From positions 23,687-87,686 of the forward strand of contig NZ_JAANIH010000036.1 of NCBI RefSeq assembly GCF_014529705.1: DNA of 64,000 nt, given 5' to 3'. Positions within the stretch are counted from its first letter, which is position 1, and each line of letters starts with the position of its first letter. This stretch comes from Bradyrhizobium campsiandrae. GTDB lineage: Bacteria > Pseudomonadota > Alphaproteobacteria > Rhizobiales > Xanthobacteraceae. Both the position numbers and the translations under genes were made by a program. Shown here one piece after another: positions 25,059 to 32,866 of this stretch. Under the pieces are notes generated by a model. It worked only from the letters and a program-made list of their open reading frames with translations, was not told where the DNA came from and searched no databases.

Positions 25059-26351
25059 ATGGCGATCGATGCCCCATCGTCTCCCCCCGCGCAGCCCTGG
25101 TCCGACCGGCTGAGGCATTCGACCGTCATCCTGATCGCGGCCGCCTTGGCGCTGTCGGTGGTGGTCTCGCTCGGCGAATTGTCGGCCGTCCGGGCAGCAT
25201 CGGTGTTTCTCTGCATCGCGGCGGCGGCGCTGATCCCGTGGCGGCTGCATGATACCGCTGCCTCGCGCGAGGACGTCAGGCGGGTCAATCCGGTCGAGAG
25301 CGCGGCCGTGGCCGCGGTCGTCGCCGGGATGCCGGATCCGGCGGTGCTGCTCGACCGCGCCGGCCGCGTCATCCATCTCAATGCCGCCGCCGCCCAGCTC
25401 GCGCCGGCGCTGCGCAAGAACGAGCTCGCCCAATTCGCGCTGCGCTCGCCGGAGATCATCACCGCGCTGCGCGAGTCCATTGCGACCTCCGAGCCGCGGC
25501 GCGCCACCTACCTCGACCATGTGCCGGTCGATCGCTGGATGGAGCTGATCATCACCCCGGTGCCGGTGCCGACCAATTTCGGCGGCGCCGACAAATGCAT
25601 GCTGATGACCTTCCATGACCAGACGCCGCTGCGCCGGGTCGAGGAGATGCGCGCCGACTTCGTCGCCAATGCCAGCCACGAATTGCGTACGCCGCTGGCG
25701 GCGCTCTCCGGCTTCATCGACACGCTGCAGGGCCAGGCCAAGGACGATCCCAAGGCGCGCGAGCGCTTCCTCGGCATCATGCACAATCAGGCGACCCGCA
25801 TGGCGCGCCTGATCGACGACCTGCTGTCGCTGTCGCGGGTGGAGCTGTCGGCCCATGTGCGGCCTGACACCCTGGTCGACCTGCTGCCGATCATCCGTCA
25901 GGTCGCCGACGGCCTGGAGCCGCTGGCGCGCGAGCGCCAGGTCGAGGTCGAGACCCATCTGCCCGACGCCCCGGTGATGATCGCGGGCGATCGGGAGGAG
26001 CTGCTGCGGCTGTTCGAAAACCTGATCGAGAACGCGCTCAAATACGGCGCCTCGGGCGGGCGCGTCATTGTGTCGCTGACCGCCACGCCGGTGACCGACG
26101 GAACTCAGGAAGTGCGGGTCATGGTGCGCGATTTCGGCCCCGGCATCGCCCCCGAGCACCTGCCGCGGCTGACCGAACGCTTCTACCGGGTGGACGTCGG
26201 CGACAGTCGTTCACAGGGCGGAACCGGCCTCGGATTATCGCTGGTGAAACATATTCTTAACCGTCATCGCGGCCGTCTTTTGATCGAAAGCGTGCCCAAA
26301 CAGGGCGCCACTTTCACCGCCTGTTTTCCCCCGGCCAAGACTTTAGTGTAG
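25059..26351 (+). CDS. phoR: phosphate regulon sensor histidine kinase PhoR
   Basis: 430 residues. Two N-terminal helices (about 20-38 and 45-62) anchor it to the membrane with almost no periplasmic loop. A PAS domain (about 85-190) precedes the HisKA site NASHELRTPL (phospho-accepting His207), then the HATPase domain with NLIENALKYG and GTGLGLSLVKHI. It autophosphorylates at low phosphate and controls PhoB, encoded at the end of the pst operon; PstSCAB and PhoU hold it inactive when phosphate is plentiful. Confidence 0.93.
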   Translation: MAIDAPSSPPAQPWSDRLRHSTVILIAAALALSVVVSLGELSAVRAASVFLCIAAAALIPWRLHDTAASREDVRRVNPVESAAVAAVVAGMPDPAVLLDRAGRVIHLNAAAAQLAPALRKNELAQFALRSPEIITALRESIATSEPRRATYLDHVPVDRWMELIITPVPVPTNFGGADKCMLMTFHDQTPLRRVEEMRADFVANASHELRTPLAALSGFIDTLQGQAKDDPKARERFLGIMHNQATRMARLIDDLLSLSRVELSAHVRPDTLVDLLPIIRQVADGLEPLARERQVEVETHLPDAPVMIAGDREELLRLFENLIENALKYGASGGRVIVSLTATPVTDGTQEVRVMVRDFGPGIAPEHLPRLTERFYRVDVGDSRSQGGTGLGLSLVKHILNRHRGRLLIESVPKQGATFTACFPPAKTLV

Positions 26352-26384
26352 GCGATAAATCAAGCGATTTCAGTTGCTTGGGCC

Positions 26385-26413
26385 TGTCATCCGACTGTCA
26401 CGAAACCTTCGTA
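26385..26413 (+). promoter_or_regulatory. Pho box upstream of pstS
   Basis: Direct repeats CTGTCAT (26385-26391) and CTGTCAC (26396-26402), 11 bp apart, followed by a weaker third unit CCTTCGT (26407-26413). This matches the PhoB-binding Pho box closely. It sits 88 bp before the pstS ATG and should induce pstSCAB-phoUB under phosphate limitation. Confidence 0.9.
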
Positions 26414-26500
26414 AAAGCTCAGCTGACCGCTCCTAAAGGGGCGGCACGGGGAGCGCGATCGGGCGCGGATGGCGCTTCGCTCCCCTGTATGGAGACCAGC

Positions 26501-27514
26501 ATGAATTTCCTCAAGACGATCGTCGCTGCCGGCTTGGTCGCCGCAACGACGACGGCAGCCTTTGCTGCCGATATCACCGGTGCCGGTGCGACGTTCCCGT
26601 TCCCGATCTATTCGAAGTGGGCTGACGCCTACAAAAAGGAGACCGGCAACGGTCTGAACTACCAGTCGATCGGCTCGGGTGGCGGCATCAAGCAGATCCA
26701 GGCCAAGACCGTGACCTTCGGCGCCAGCGACGCGCCGCTCAAGGCCGAGCAGCTCGAGAAGGACGGCCTCGTGCAGTGGCCGATGGTGATGGGCGCCATC
26801 GTTCCCGTCGTCAACATCGAGGGCGTCAAGGCTGGCGAACTCGTGTTCGACGGCGAGACCCTCGCCAGCATCTATCTCGGCAAGATCACCAAATGGGACG
26901 ACGCCGCGATCAAGAAGCTCAATCCGAACGTGAAGCTGCCGTCGGAGGCGATCACCGTGGTCCGTCGTTCGGACGGCTCGGGCACCACCTTCAACTTCAC
27001 CAACTACCTCTCCAAGGCCAGCGCCGACTGGAAGAGCAAGGTCGGTGAAGGCACCGCCGTCGAGTGGCCGGTTGGCGTCGGCGCCAAGGGTAACGAAGGC
27101 GTGTCGGGCAACATCAGCCAGACCAAGAACTCGATCGGCTATGTCGAGTACGCCTATGCCAAGCAGAACAAGCTGACCTACACCGGCCTCGTCAACAAGG
27201 CCGGCAAGCCGGTGCAGCCGACCGTCGAAGCCTTCCAGGCGGCGGCGTCCAACGCCGACTGGGCCAAGGCCCCCGGCTACTACGTCATCCTGACCGACCA
27301 GCCTGGCGACAAGTCCTGGCCGATCACGGCGGCGACCTTCATCCTCATGCACAAGGAGGCCACCGACAAGGCGGCCTCGCAGGAAGCCATCAAGTTCTTC
27401 CGCTGGGCCTTCAAGAACGGCGGCAAGGCGGCTGAAGAGCTCGACTACATCCCGATGCCCGACAGCGTCGTTCAGCTGATCGAGAAGACCTGGGCTGCCG
27501 AGATCAAGAGCTAA
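26501..27514 (+). CDS. pstS: phosphate ABC transporter substrate-binding protein
   Basis: Periplasmic phosphate-binding protein, 337 residues. Signal peptide 1-23 ending AAFA, then ADITGAGATFPFPIYSKW, the IGSGGGIKQI phosphate loop and RRSDGSGTTFNFTNYL, all typical of PstS. ATG 26501 is preceded by GGAGA; the long frame from 26378 overlaps the Pho box and is not real. First gene of the pst operon; a large hairpin follows. Confidence 0.95.
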   Translation: MNFLKTIVAAGLVAATTTAAFAADITGAGATFPFPIYSKWADAYKKETGNGLNYQSIGSGGGIKQIQAKTVTFGASDAPLKAEQLEKDGLVQWPMVMGAIVPVVNIEGVKAGELVFDGETLASIYLGKITKWDDAAIKKLNPNVKLPSEAITVVRRSDGSGTTFNFTNYLSKASADWKSKVGEGTAVEWPVGVGAKGNEGVSGNISQTKNSIGYVEYAYAKQNKLTYTGLVNKAGKPVQPTVEAFQAAASNADWAKAPGYYVILTDQPGDKSWPITAATFILMHKEATDKAASQEAIKFFRWAFKNGGKAAEELDYIPMPDSVVQLIEKTWAAEIKS

Positions 27515-27529
27515 GCGCTCTCCTCTCCT

Positions 27530-27576
27530 GTCCCGGAGGCGGTGCGGCATCCCATGCCGCACCGCAGAGCCGGGAC
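27530..27576 (+). promoter_or_regulatory. large mRNA hairpin between pstS and pstC
   Basis: Perfect 10-bp stem GGTGCGGCAT/ATGCCGCACC with loop CCC (27541-27563), enclosed by outer arms GTCCCGG and CCGGGAC. A second stem CGGACC/GGTCCG follows (27594-27617). No T run, so it more likely stabilises the pstS message or lowers read-through than ends transcription. Confidence 0.7.
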
Positions 27577-27666
27577 CGACAAACACCAGGCCTCGGACCG
27601 GTGACGTGCTGGGTCCGGGGCTTGAACCCAACAAAAAGCGTATATGACTTCGTACAGGGGATCGGC

Positions 27667-28665
27667 GTGGCAGAGATGGCTGTTCAGAGCGATGTAATCG
27701 ACGAGGCCGGCCCGTACGATCGCGCCAAGGCCCTGAGCGCGTTCAAGCTCGGCGACGTCACCTTCTATTGGATCACGCGGCTTTCCGCGATTTCGGTGCT
27801 CCTCATTCTCGGCGGCATCATCATCTCGCTGATCGTCGGCGCCTTCCCGGCGATGAAGGAATACGGCTTCGCGTTCCTGTGGACGCAGCGTTGGGCGCCG
27901 TCCGCCGATCCGCCCGTGCTCGGCGCGCTCGGACCGATGTACGGCACGCTCGTCACCTCCTTCATCGCGATGCTGATCGCGATTCCCGTGGGTCTCGGCA
28001 TTGCGATCTTCCTGACCGAGCTTTGCCCGCAATGGCTGCGCCGCCCGATCGGCATGGCAGTCGAACTGCTCGCAGGCATTCCCTCGATCATCTACGGCAT
28101 GTGGGGATTCTTCGTGCTCGGCCCGTTCCTGGCCAACACGTTCCAGCCTTTCATGATCCGGATCTTCGACGGCGTCCCCGTGCTCGGCGCGATCTTTGCC
28201 GGCCCGCCGTCCTATCTCAGCCTGTTCAACGCGGCGCTGATCCTTGCCATCATGGTGCTGCCCTTCATCACCTCGATCTCGGTCGACGTGTTCAAGACGG
28301 TGCCGCCCGTGCTGAAAGAGGCGGCCTATGGCGTCGGCTGTACCACCTGGGAAGTCGTGCGCAGCGTGGTGATCCCCTACACCCGCGTCGGCATCATCGG
28401 CGGCGTCATGCTGGCGCTGGGTCGCGCGCTCGGCGAGACCATGGCGGTGACCTTCATCATCGGCAACTCGTTCCGCATCTCGTCCTCGATCTTCGCGCCG
28501 GGCACCACGATCTCGGCGGCGATCGCCTCCGAGTTTGCCGAGAGCGACGGCCTGCACCAGTCCGGACTGATCCTGCTCGGCCTGCTCCTGTTCGTGCTGA
28601 CGTTTTTCGTGCTCGCAGGCGCGCGGCTGATGCTGTTGCGGCTGGAAAAGAAGGCGGGGAAGTGA
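27667..28665 (+). CDS. pstC: phosphate ABC transporter permease
   Basis: Inner-membrane permease, 332 residues, about six helices, with the EAAYGVGCTTWEVV coupling segment and GRALGETMAVTF. The GTG at 27667 lies 7 bases behind AGGGG and is preferred; ATG 27676 is an alternative, and the frame open from 27601 lies in the intergenic hairpins. Forms the channel with PstA. Confidence 0.92.
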   Translation: MAEMAVQSDVIDEAGPYDRAKALSAFKLGDVTFYWITRLSAISVLLILGGIIISLIVGAFPAMKEYGFAFLWTQRWAPSADPPVLGALGPMYGTLVTSFIAMLIAIPVGLGIAIFLTELCPQWLRRPIGMAVELLAGIPSIIYGMWGFFVLGPFLANTFQPFMIRIFDGVPVLGAIFAGPPSYLSLFNAALILAIMVLPFITSISVDVFKTVPPVLKEAAYGVGCTTWEVVRSVVIPYTRVGIIGGVMLALGRALGETMAVTFIIGNSFRISSSIFAPGTTISAAIASEFAESDGLHQSGLILLGLLLFVLTFFVLAGARLMLLRLEKKAGK

Positions 28666-28666
28666 C

Positions 28667-29512
28667 ATGAACCCGATTTACGCACGCCGCCGCCGCAAGG
28701 ACATCGTCGTCCGCGGGCTCTGCATCGGGGCTGCCGCCTTCGGCGTCACCTGGCTCGCGCTGATCCTGCTCACGTTGCTCTACAACGGCATCGCCGGCCT
28801 GAACCTCGAGCTGTTCGTCGCCGACACCCCGCCACCGGGCTCGACCGAAGGCGGTCTGCGCAACGCCATCGTCGGCTCGCTGATCATGACAATAATCGGC
28901 GTCGGTATCGGCGCGCCGCTCGGCCTGTTCGCCGGCACCTATCTCGCCGAGTACGGCCGTAACGACAAGCTGACCTCCGTGATCCGCTTCATCAACGACA
29001 TCCTCTTGTCGGCACCCTCGATCATCATCGGCCTGTTCATCTACGGCGCGGTGGTGGTGCCGATGCGCGGCTTCTCGGCGATCGCAGGCTCGCTCGCGCT
29101 CGCCGTGATCGTGATCCCGGTGGTGCTGCGCACGACCGAGGACATGCTGCTGCTGGTGCCGAACGCGCTGCGCGAGGCGGCTTCCGCGCTCGGCCTGCCG
29201 CGCTCGCTGGTGATCAAGCGGATCGCCTATCGTGCCGCCCGCTCCGGTCTCATCACCGGCGTGCTGCTCGCAACCGCCCGCGTCGCCGGCGAAACCGCGC
29301 CGCTGCTGTTCACCGCGCTGTCGAACCAGTTCTTCAGCCTCGGGCTGAACAAGACGATGGCGAATCTGCCCGTGACCATCAACAATTTCGTCCAGAGCCC
29401 CTACGCCTATTGGAAGCAGCTGGCCTGGAGCGGCGCGCTGCTGATCACGCTCACCGTGCTTGCCCTGAACATTGGCGCCCGCATCCTCGGCGCCGAGAGG
29501 ACCGCAAAATGA
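28667..29512 (+). CDS. pstA: phosphate ABC transporter permease
   Basis: Inner-membrane permease, 281 residues. Coupling segment LREAASALGLPRSLVIKRI and RVAGETAPLLFTAL are typical of PstA. Begins one base after the pstC stop and overlaps pstB by four bases (ATGA), so subunits are made in balance. Confidence 0.94.
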   Translation: MNPIYARRRRKDIVVRGLCIGAAAFGVTWLALILLTLLYNGIAGLNLELFVADTPPPGSTEGGLRNAIVGSLIMTIIGVGIGAPLGLFAGTYLAEYGRNDKLTSVIRFINDILLSAPSIIIGLFIYGAVVVPMRGFSAIAGSLALAVIVIPVVLRTTEDMLLLVPNALREAASALGLPRSLVIKRIAYRAARSGLITGVLLATARVAGETAPLLFTALSNQFFSLGLNKTMANLPVTINNFVQSPYAYWKQLAWSGALLITLTVLALNIGARILGAERTAK

Positions 29513-30330
29513 CCGATCTGTCCGTATCCGTGAGTTCGAACGCTCATTTGGCGTCGCAGCAGCCGTTGCCGGAGGCGCCGGCCAAGGTGACGGTGCGCAA
29601 CCTCAATTTCTATTACGGCGAGCACCACGCGCTGAAGAACATCAATCTGATGCTCGGCACCAACCGCGTCACGGCCTTCATCGGCCCGTCCGGCTGCGGC
29701 AAGTCGACCCTGCTGCGCATCTTCAACCGGATGTATGACCTCTATCCGGGTCAGCGCGTCACCGGTCAGCTGATGCTCGACCAGACCAACATTCTCGACC
29801 CCAAGCTCGACCTCAATCTGCTGCGCGCCCGCGTCGGCATGGTGTTCCAGAAGCCGACGCCGTTCCCGATGACCATCTACGAGAACATCGCCTTCGGCAT
29901 CCGTCTCTATGAGAAGATCTCGAAATCCGAGATGGACGACCGCGTCGAGAAGGCGCTGCGCGGTGGCGCGCTGTGGAACGAGGTCAAGGACAAGCTCAAT
30001 GCCTCCGGCCTGTCGCTCTCCGGCGGCCAGCAGCAGCGCCTTTGCATCGCCCGCACCGTCGCTGTCAGGCCCGAGGTGATCCTGTTCGACGAGCCCTGCT
30101 CGGCGCTCGACCCGATCTCGACCGCCAAGGTCGAGGAGCTGATCCAGGAACTGTCCGAGAACTACACGATCGCGATCGTCACCCACAACATGCAGCAGGC
30201 GGCGCGCGTCTCCGACAAGACCGCCTTCATGTATCTCGGCGAACTGATCGAGTTCGACGACACCAGCAAGATCTTCACGTCGCCGTCCGACCGGCGCACG
30301 CAGGATTACATCACCGGCCGGTTCGGCTGA
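29509..30330 (+). CDS. pstB: phosphate ABC transporter ATP-binding protein
   Basis: Cytoplasmic ATPase, 273 residues. Walker A GPSGCGKST, signature LSGGQQQRLCIAR, Walker B VILFDEPCSAL and switch THNMQQAAR match PstB. ATG 29509 overlaps the pstA stop; the longer frame from 29410 is in pstA. Powers high-affinity phosphate uptake and takes part in signalling to PhoR. Confidence 0.95.
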   Translation: MTDLSVSVSSNAHLASQQPLPEAPAKVTVRNLNFYYGEHHALKNINLMLGTNRVTAFIGPSGCGKSTLLRIFNRMYDLYPGQRVTGQLMLDQTNILDPKLDLNLLRARVGMVFQKPTPFPMTIYENIAFGIRLYEKISKSEMDDRVEKALRGGALWNEVKDKLNASGLSLSGGQQQRLCIARTVAVRPEVILFDEPCSALDPISTAKVEELIQELSENYTIAIVTHNMQQAARVSDKTAFMYLGELIEFDDTSKIFTSPSDRRTQDYITGRFG

Positions 30331-30343
30331 GGAGAGGCAGGAC

Positions 30344-31060
30344 ATGGCTTCCGAACACACCGCAAAAGCCTTCGATACCGACCTCCAGGAGCTCACGCGC
30401 CTGGTCGCCGAGATGGGCGGAATCGCCGAGCGCATGATCGTGGATTCCGTCGACGCGCTGATCCGCCGCGACGTCGCGCTCGGTCAGCGCGTCGTCACCA
30501 CCGACGCCGAGCTCGATACGCTGCAGAAGAAGATCGAAGAGCGCGCCGTGCTCACCATCGCGCGCCGCCAGCCGATGGCGATCGACCTGCGCGAGATCGT
30601 CGGCGCCATGCGCGTCGCGACCGATCTCGAGCGGATCGGCGACCTCGCCAAGAACATGGGCAAGCGCGTCGCGGCGCTGGAGACGGATTTCCATCCGCTC
30701 AAACTGTTCCGCGGCCTCGAGCACATGACCGACCTCGTGCAGCAGCAGGTCAAGTCTGTGCTCGACGCCTATGCCGCGCACGATCTGCCGGCGGCGATGG
30801 CGGTGTGGAAGGGCGACGAGGAAGTCGATGCCATCTGCACCTCGCTGTTCCGCGAGCTCCTCACCTACATGATGGAGGATCCGCGCAACATCTCGTTCTG
30901 CATCCATCTGATGTTCTGCGCCAAGAACATCGAGCGGATCGGCGACCACGCCACCAACATTGCCGAGACCGTGTTCTACATGATCGAAGGCCAAGCCATC
31001 ACCGACAAGCGGCCGAAGGGTGACATGACGACCTTCGCCACCACGATTCCGAATACTTAA
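30344..31060 (+). CDS. phoU: phosphate signalling protein PhoU
   Basis: 238 residues in two three-helix PhoU repeats. The metal-binding motifs DLERIGDLAKN and NIERIGDHATN are both present. Negative regulator linking PstB to PhoR. Preceded by GGAGAGG and 14 bp behind pstB. Confidence 0.95.
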   Translation: MASEHTAKAFDTDLQELTRLVAEMGGIAERMIVDSVDALIRRDVALGQRVVTTDAELDTLQKKIEERAVLTIARRQPMAIDLREIVGAMRVATDLERIGDLAKNMGKRVAALETDFHPLKLFRGLEHMTDLVQQQVKSVLDAYAAHDLPAAMAVWKGDEEVDAICTSLFRELLTYMMEDPRNISFCIHLMFCAKNIERIGDHATNIAETVFYMIEGQAITDKRPKGDMTTFATTIPNT

Positions 31061-31074
31061 GGAGCGACGACCCC

Positions 31075-31782
31075 ATGGGCGCACGCATTATGGTGGTTGA
31101 GGACGAGGAAGCTCTGACCGAGCTTCTCCGCTACAACCTCGAGGGCGACGGCTATGACGTCGAGACGGTGATGCGCGGCGACGATGCCGACACCCGCCTC
31201 AAGGAACACATCCCCGATCTGATCGTGCTCGACTGGATGCTGCCGGGGCTCTCGGGCATCGAGCTGTGCCGGCGCCTGCGGACGCGGTCCGACACCAAGC
31301 AGCTGCCGATCATCATGCTGACCGCGCGCGGCGAAGAGAGCGAGCGTGTCAGGGGACTTGCGACCGGCGCCGACGATTACATCGTCAAGCCGTTCTCGGT
31401 GCCCGAGCTGCTGGCACGCGTGAAGGGCCTGCTGCGGCGCGCCAGCCCCGAGCGGCTCGCAACCGTCCTCGCCTTCGGCGACATCGAGCTCGATCGCGAG
31501 AAGCGCCGCGTGGCGCGCTCGGGCCGGCCGATCGATCTCGGCCCGACCGAATATCGCCTGCTGGAGTTCTTCCTGGAACATCCCGGCCGCGTGTTCTCGC
31601 GCGAGCAGCTGCTCGACAGCGTCTGGGGCCGCGACATCTATATCGACGAGCGCACCGTCGACGTACATATCGGCCGCCTGCGCAAGCTGCTCAATCTCGG
31701 CCGCGAGCAGGACCCGATCCGCACCGTTCGCGGCGCCGGCTACGCCCTCGATGACCGCTTCGCGAAGGCCGAGCAGACGTAA
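31075..31782 (+). CDS. phoB: phosphate response regulator PhoB
   Basis: 235 residues. Receiver domain with acidic pocket (VVEDEEAL), phospho-accepting Asp53 in VLDWMLPG, and Lys in DDYIVKPFS. C-terminal OmpR-type winged helix (ERTVDVHIGRLRKLL). Activates genes with Pho boxes, including its own operon. Last gene; the operon ends at a strong terminator 30 bp on. Confidence 0.95.
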   Translation: MGARIMVVEDEEALTELLRYNLEGDGYDVETVMRGDDADTRLKEHIPDLIVLDWMLPGLSGIELCRRLRTRSDTKQLPIIMLTARGEESERVRGLATGADDYIVKPFSVPELLARVKGLLRRASPERLATVLAFGDIELDREKRRVARSGRPIDLGPTEYRLLEFFLEHPGRVFSREQLLDSVWGRDIYIDERTVDVHIGRLRKLLNLGREQDPIRTVRGAGYALDDRFAKAEQT

Positions 31783-31812
31783 AGCTGATTGAGCTGCACG
31801 TAAGCACGACAA

Positions 31813-31838
31813 AAAAGCGCGCCCCGAGGCGCGCTTTT
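31813..31838 (+). terminator. Rho-independent terminator of pst-phoUB
   Basis: Perfect stem GCGCGCC/GGCGCGC around the loop CCGA, flanked by A4 and T4 that can extend the pairing. Located 30 bp after phoB and 49 bp before the convergent gcrA stop; the A tract means it may work on both strands. Confidence 0.92.
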
Positions 31839-31886
31839 CCTTATTTGTTCCGACTTGTCGCGGGACGATGTCGTTTGAAGCTGCAA

Positions 31887-32399
31887 TCAGCGCGTGCCCG
31901 GCTTGACCGGTGCACGGCGGCGATCGGCTGCCGGCTGATACGCCACGCGCGAGTGCTGGGCGCAATAAGGCAGGCCGGAGAGCGCCTTGCCGCCGCAGAA
32001 GAAGAAATCCGGGCTCGAGGGATCGCCGACCGGCCAGTGGCAGGTCGCTTCGTTCAATTCGAGCAGTGATAGCCGCTGGCTCATCGGCACCACGTTGTCG
32101 TAGGTCACGGGTTCGGCCTCAACCTCGACCTCGAAGGCCTGCGCCAGCGCGGTGTTGCCGCGCGCGATGGGGCGGCTCACCCGCATCATGTGCTGCGCGG
32201 GACGCGCCTTGCGCGGCCGGGGAGCTGCTGATGACGGGCTCTTGGCGCGGCCGGACAGGCCGAGCCTGTGCACCTTGCCGATCACGGCGTTGCGGGTGAC
32301 ATTCCCAAGCTCAGCGGCGATCTGGCTGGCCGAAAGTCCGGCCTCCCAGAGCTTTTTCAGCTGTTCGACGCGATCGTCGGACCAGGTCAAAACCGTCAT
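31887..32399 (-). CDS. gcrA: cell-cycle regulator GcrA
   Basis: 170 residues. The N-terminal WSDDRVEQLKKLWEAGLSAS and RNAVIGKVHRLGL segments are diagnostic of GcrA, an alphaproteobacterial factor that binds sigma-70 RNA polymerase and GANTC sites methylated by CcrM. The conserved C-terminal region CHWPVGDP...FFFCGG..YCAQHSRVAYQP is also present. ATG 32399 follows AAGGG; a start at 32429 is unlikely. Divergent from argD across a region with five GANTC sites. Confidence 0.95.
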   Translation of the reverse strand: MTVLTWSDDRVEQLKKLWEAGLSASQIAAELGNVTRNAVIGKVHRLGLSGRAKSPSSAAPRPRKARPAQHMMRVSRPIARGNTALAQAFEVEVEAEPVTYDNVVPMSQRLSLLELNEATCHWPVGDPSSPDFFFCGGKALSGLPYCAQHSRVAYQPAADRRRAPVKPGTR

Positions 32400-32605
32400 T
32401 GCACCCTTTCCTTCGCCGCGCGCCGCCATCCTGGGGCCGCACGACGAATGCCTAAGTCTCGAAAAACCCGTGCCGCCAGAATCCCTTAAGGCTCGCCGGG
32501 CGCAATGAGACGCCCGAACGTTTACGCCGGTACATGAGGACTTTTGGGATCAGGACCGCTACACGAGATGTCGTATCTGACAAGCCAAACGCTACAATAT
32601 GGCGT

Positions 32606-32691
32606 GACTCGCGCGCAAGAGTCTGCCGACTCGCTTCCACATGTTCCGTGGCCAAAATCCCGCAAAATCGCCACCGCAAGACTACGGATTC
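32606..32691. promoter_or_regulatory. cluster of four GANTC (CcrM methylation) sites
   Basis: GACTC 32606, GAGTC 32619, GACTC 32628 and GATTC 32687; a fifth, GAATC, is at 32479, 80 bp upstream of the gcrA start. Three sites within 27 bp are far denser than expected by chance. Methylation state at these sites could tune gcrA transcription (inference). Confidence 0.6.
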
Positions 32692-32719
32692 AGCGTTTCG
32701 CGAGGCTTTCCGGGTGGCA

Positions 32720-32747
32720 TTGACACCCGTCTCATCAAGCCTAAGAT
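32720..32747 (+). promoter_or_regulatory. sigma-70-like promoter of argD-argF
   Basis: TTGACA at 32720-32725, 16-bp spacer, TAAGAT at 32742-32747. Transcription would begin near 32754, directly in front of a strong hairpin. Confidence 0.6.
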
Positions 32748-32754
32748 AGTCACG

Positions 32755-32779
32755 CGTGCCGCCCTTAAAAGGCGGCACG
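32755..32779 (+). promoter_or_regulatory. 5'-terminal hairpin of the argD leader (possible attenuator)
   Basis: Perfect 9-bp stem CGTGCCGCC/GGCGGCACG with loop CTTAAAA, followed by TTTCGTTTT. It looks like a terminator but lies at about +1 to +26 of the predicted argD transcript and 88 bp before the ATG. It may be a 5' stabilising stem or an attenuator. Confidence 0.6.
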
Positions 32780-32866
32780 TTTCGTTTTCCGGGCCGGTCA
32801 ATGGTGCGTTGCGTAATGCACCACCGTCCGTCCGCAACAATCAAGTGCAACAACCCAGTGACCGTC

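Larger units (their letters stand above)
32400..32866. other. gcrA-argD divergent regulatory region
   Basis: 467 bases without a convincing gene (a minus-strand frame at 32452-32961 runs into argD and has poor composition). It contains GANTC sites at 32479, 32606, 32619, 32628 and 32687, a sigma-70-like argD promoter at 32720-32747 and a hairpin at 32755-32779. Confidence 0.65.

Noticed and set aside
24282..26159. 625-residue minus-strand frame opposite phoR and the flippase-like gene
   Set aside because: Low-complexity Arg/Gln/Asp/His composition typical of an antisense frame in high-GC DNA; both plus-strand genes have clear family motifs.
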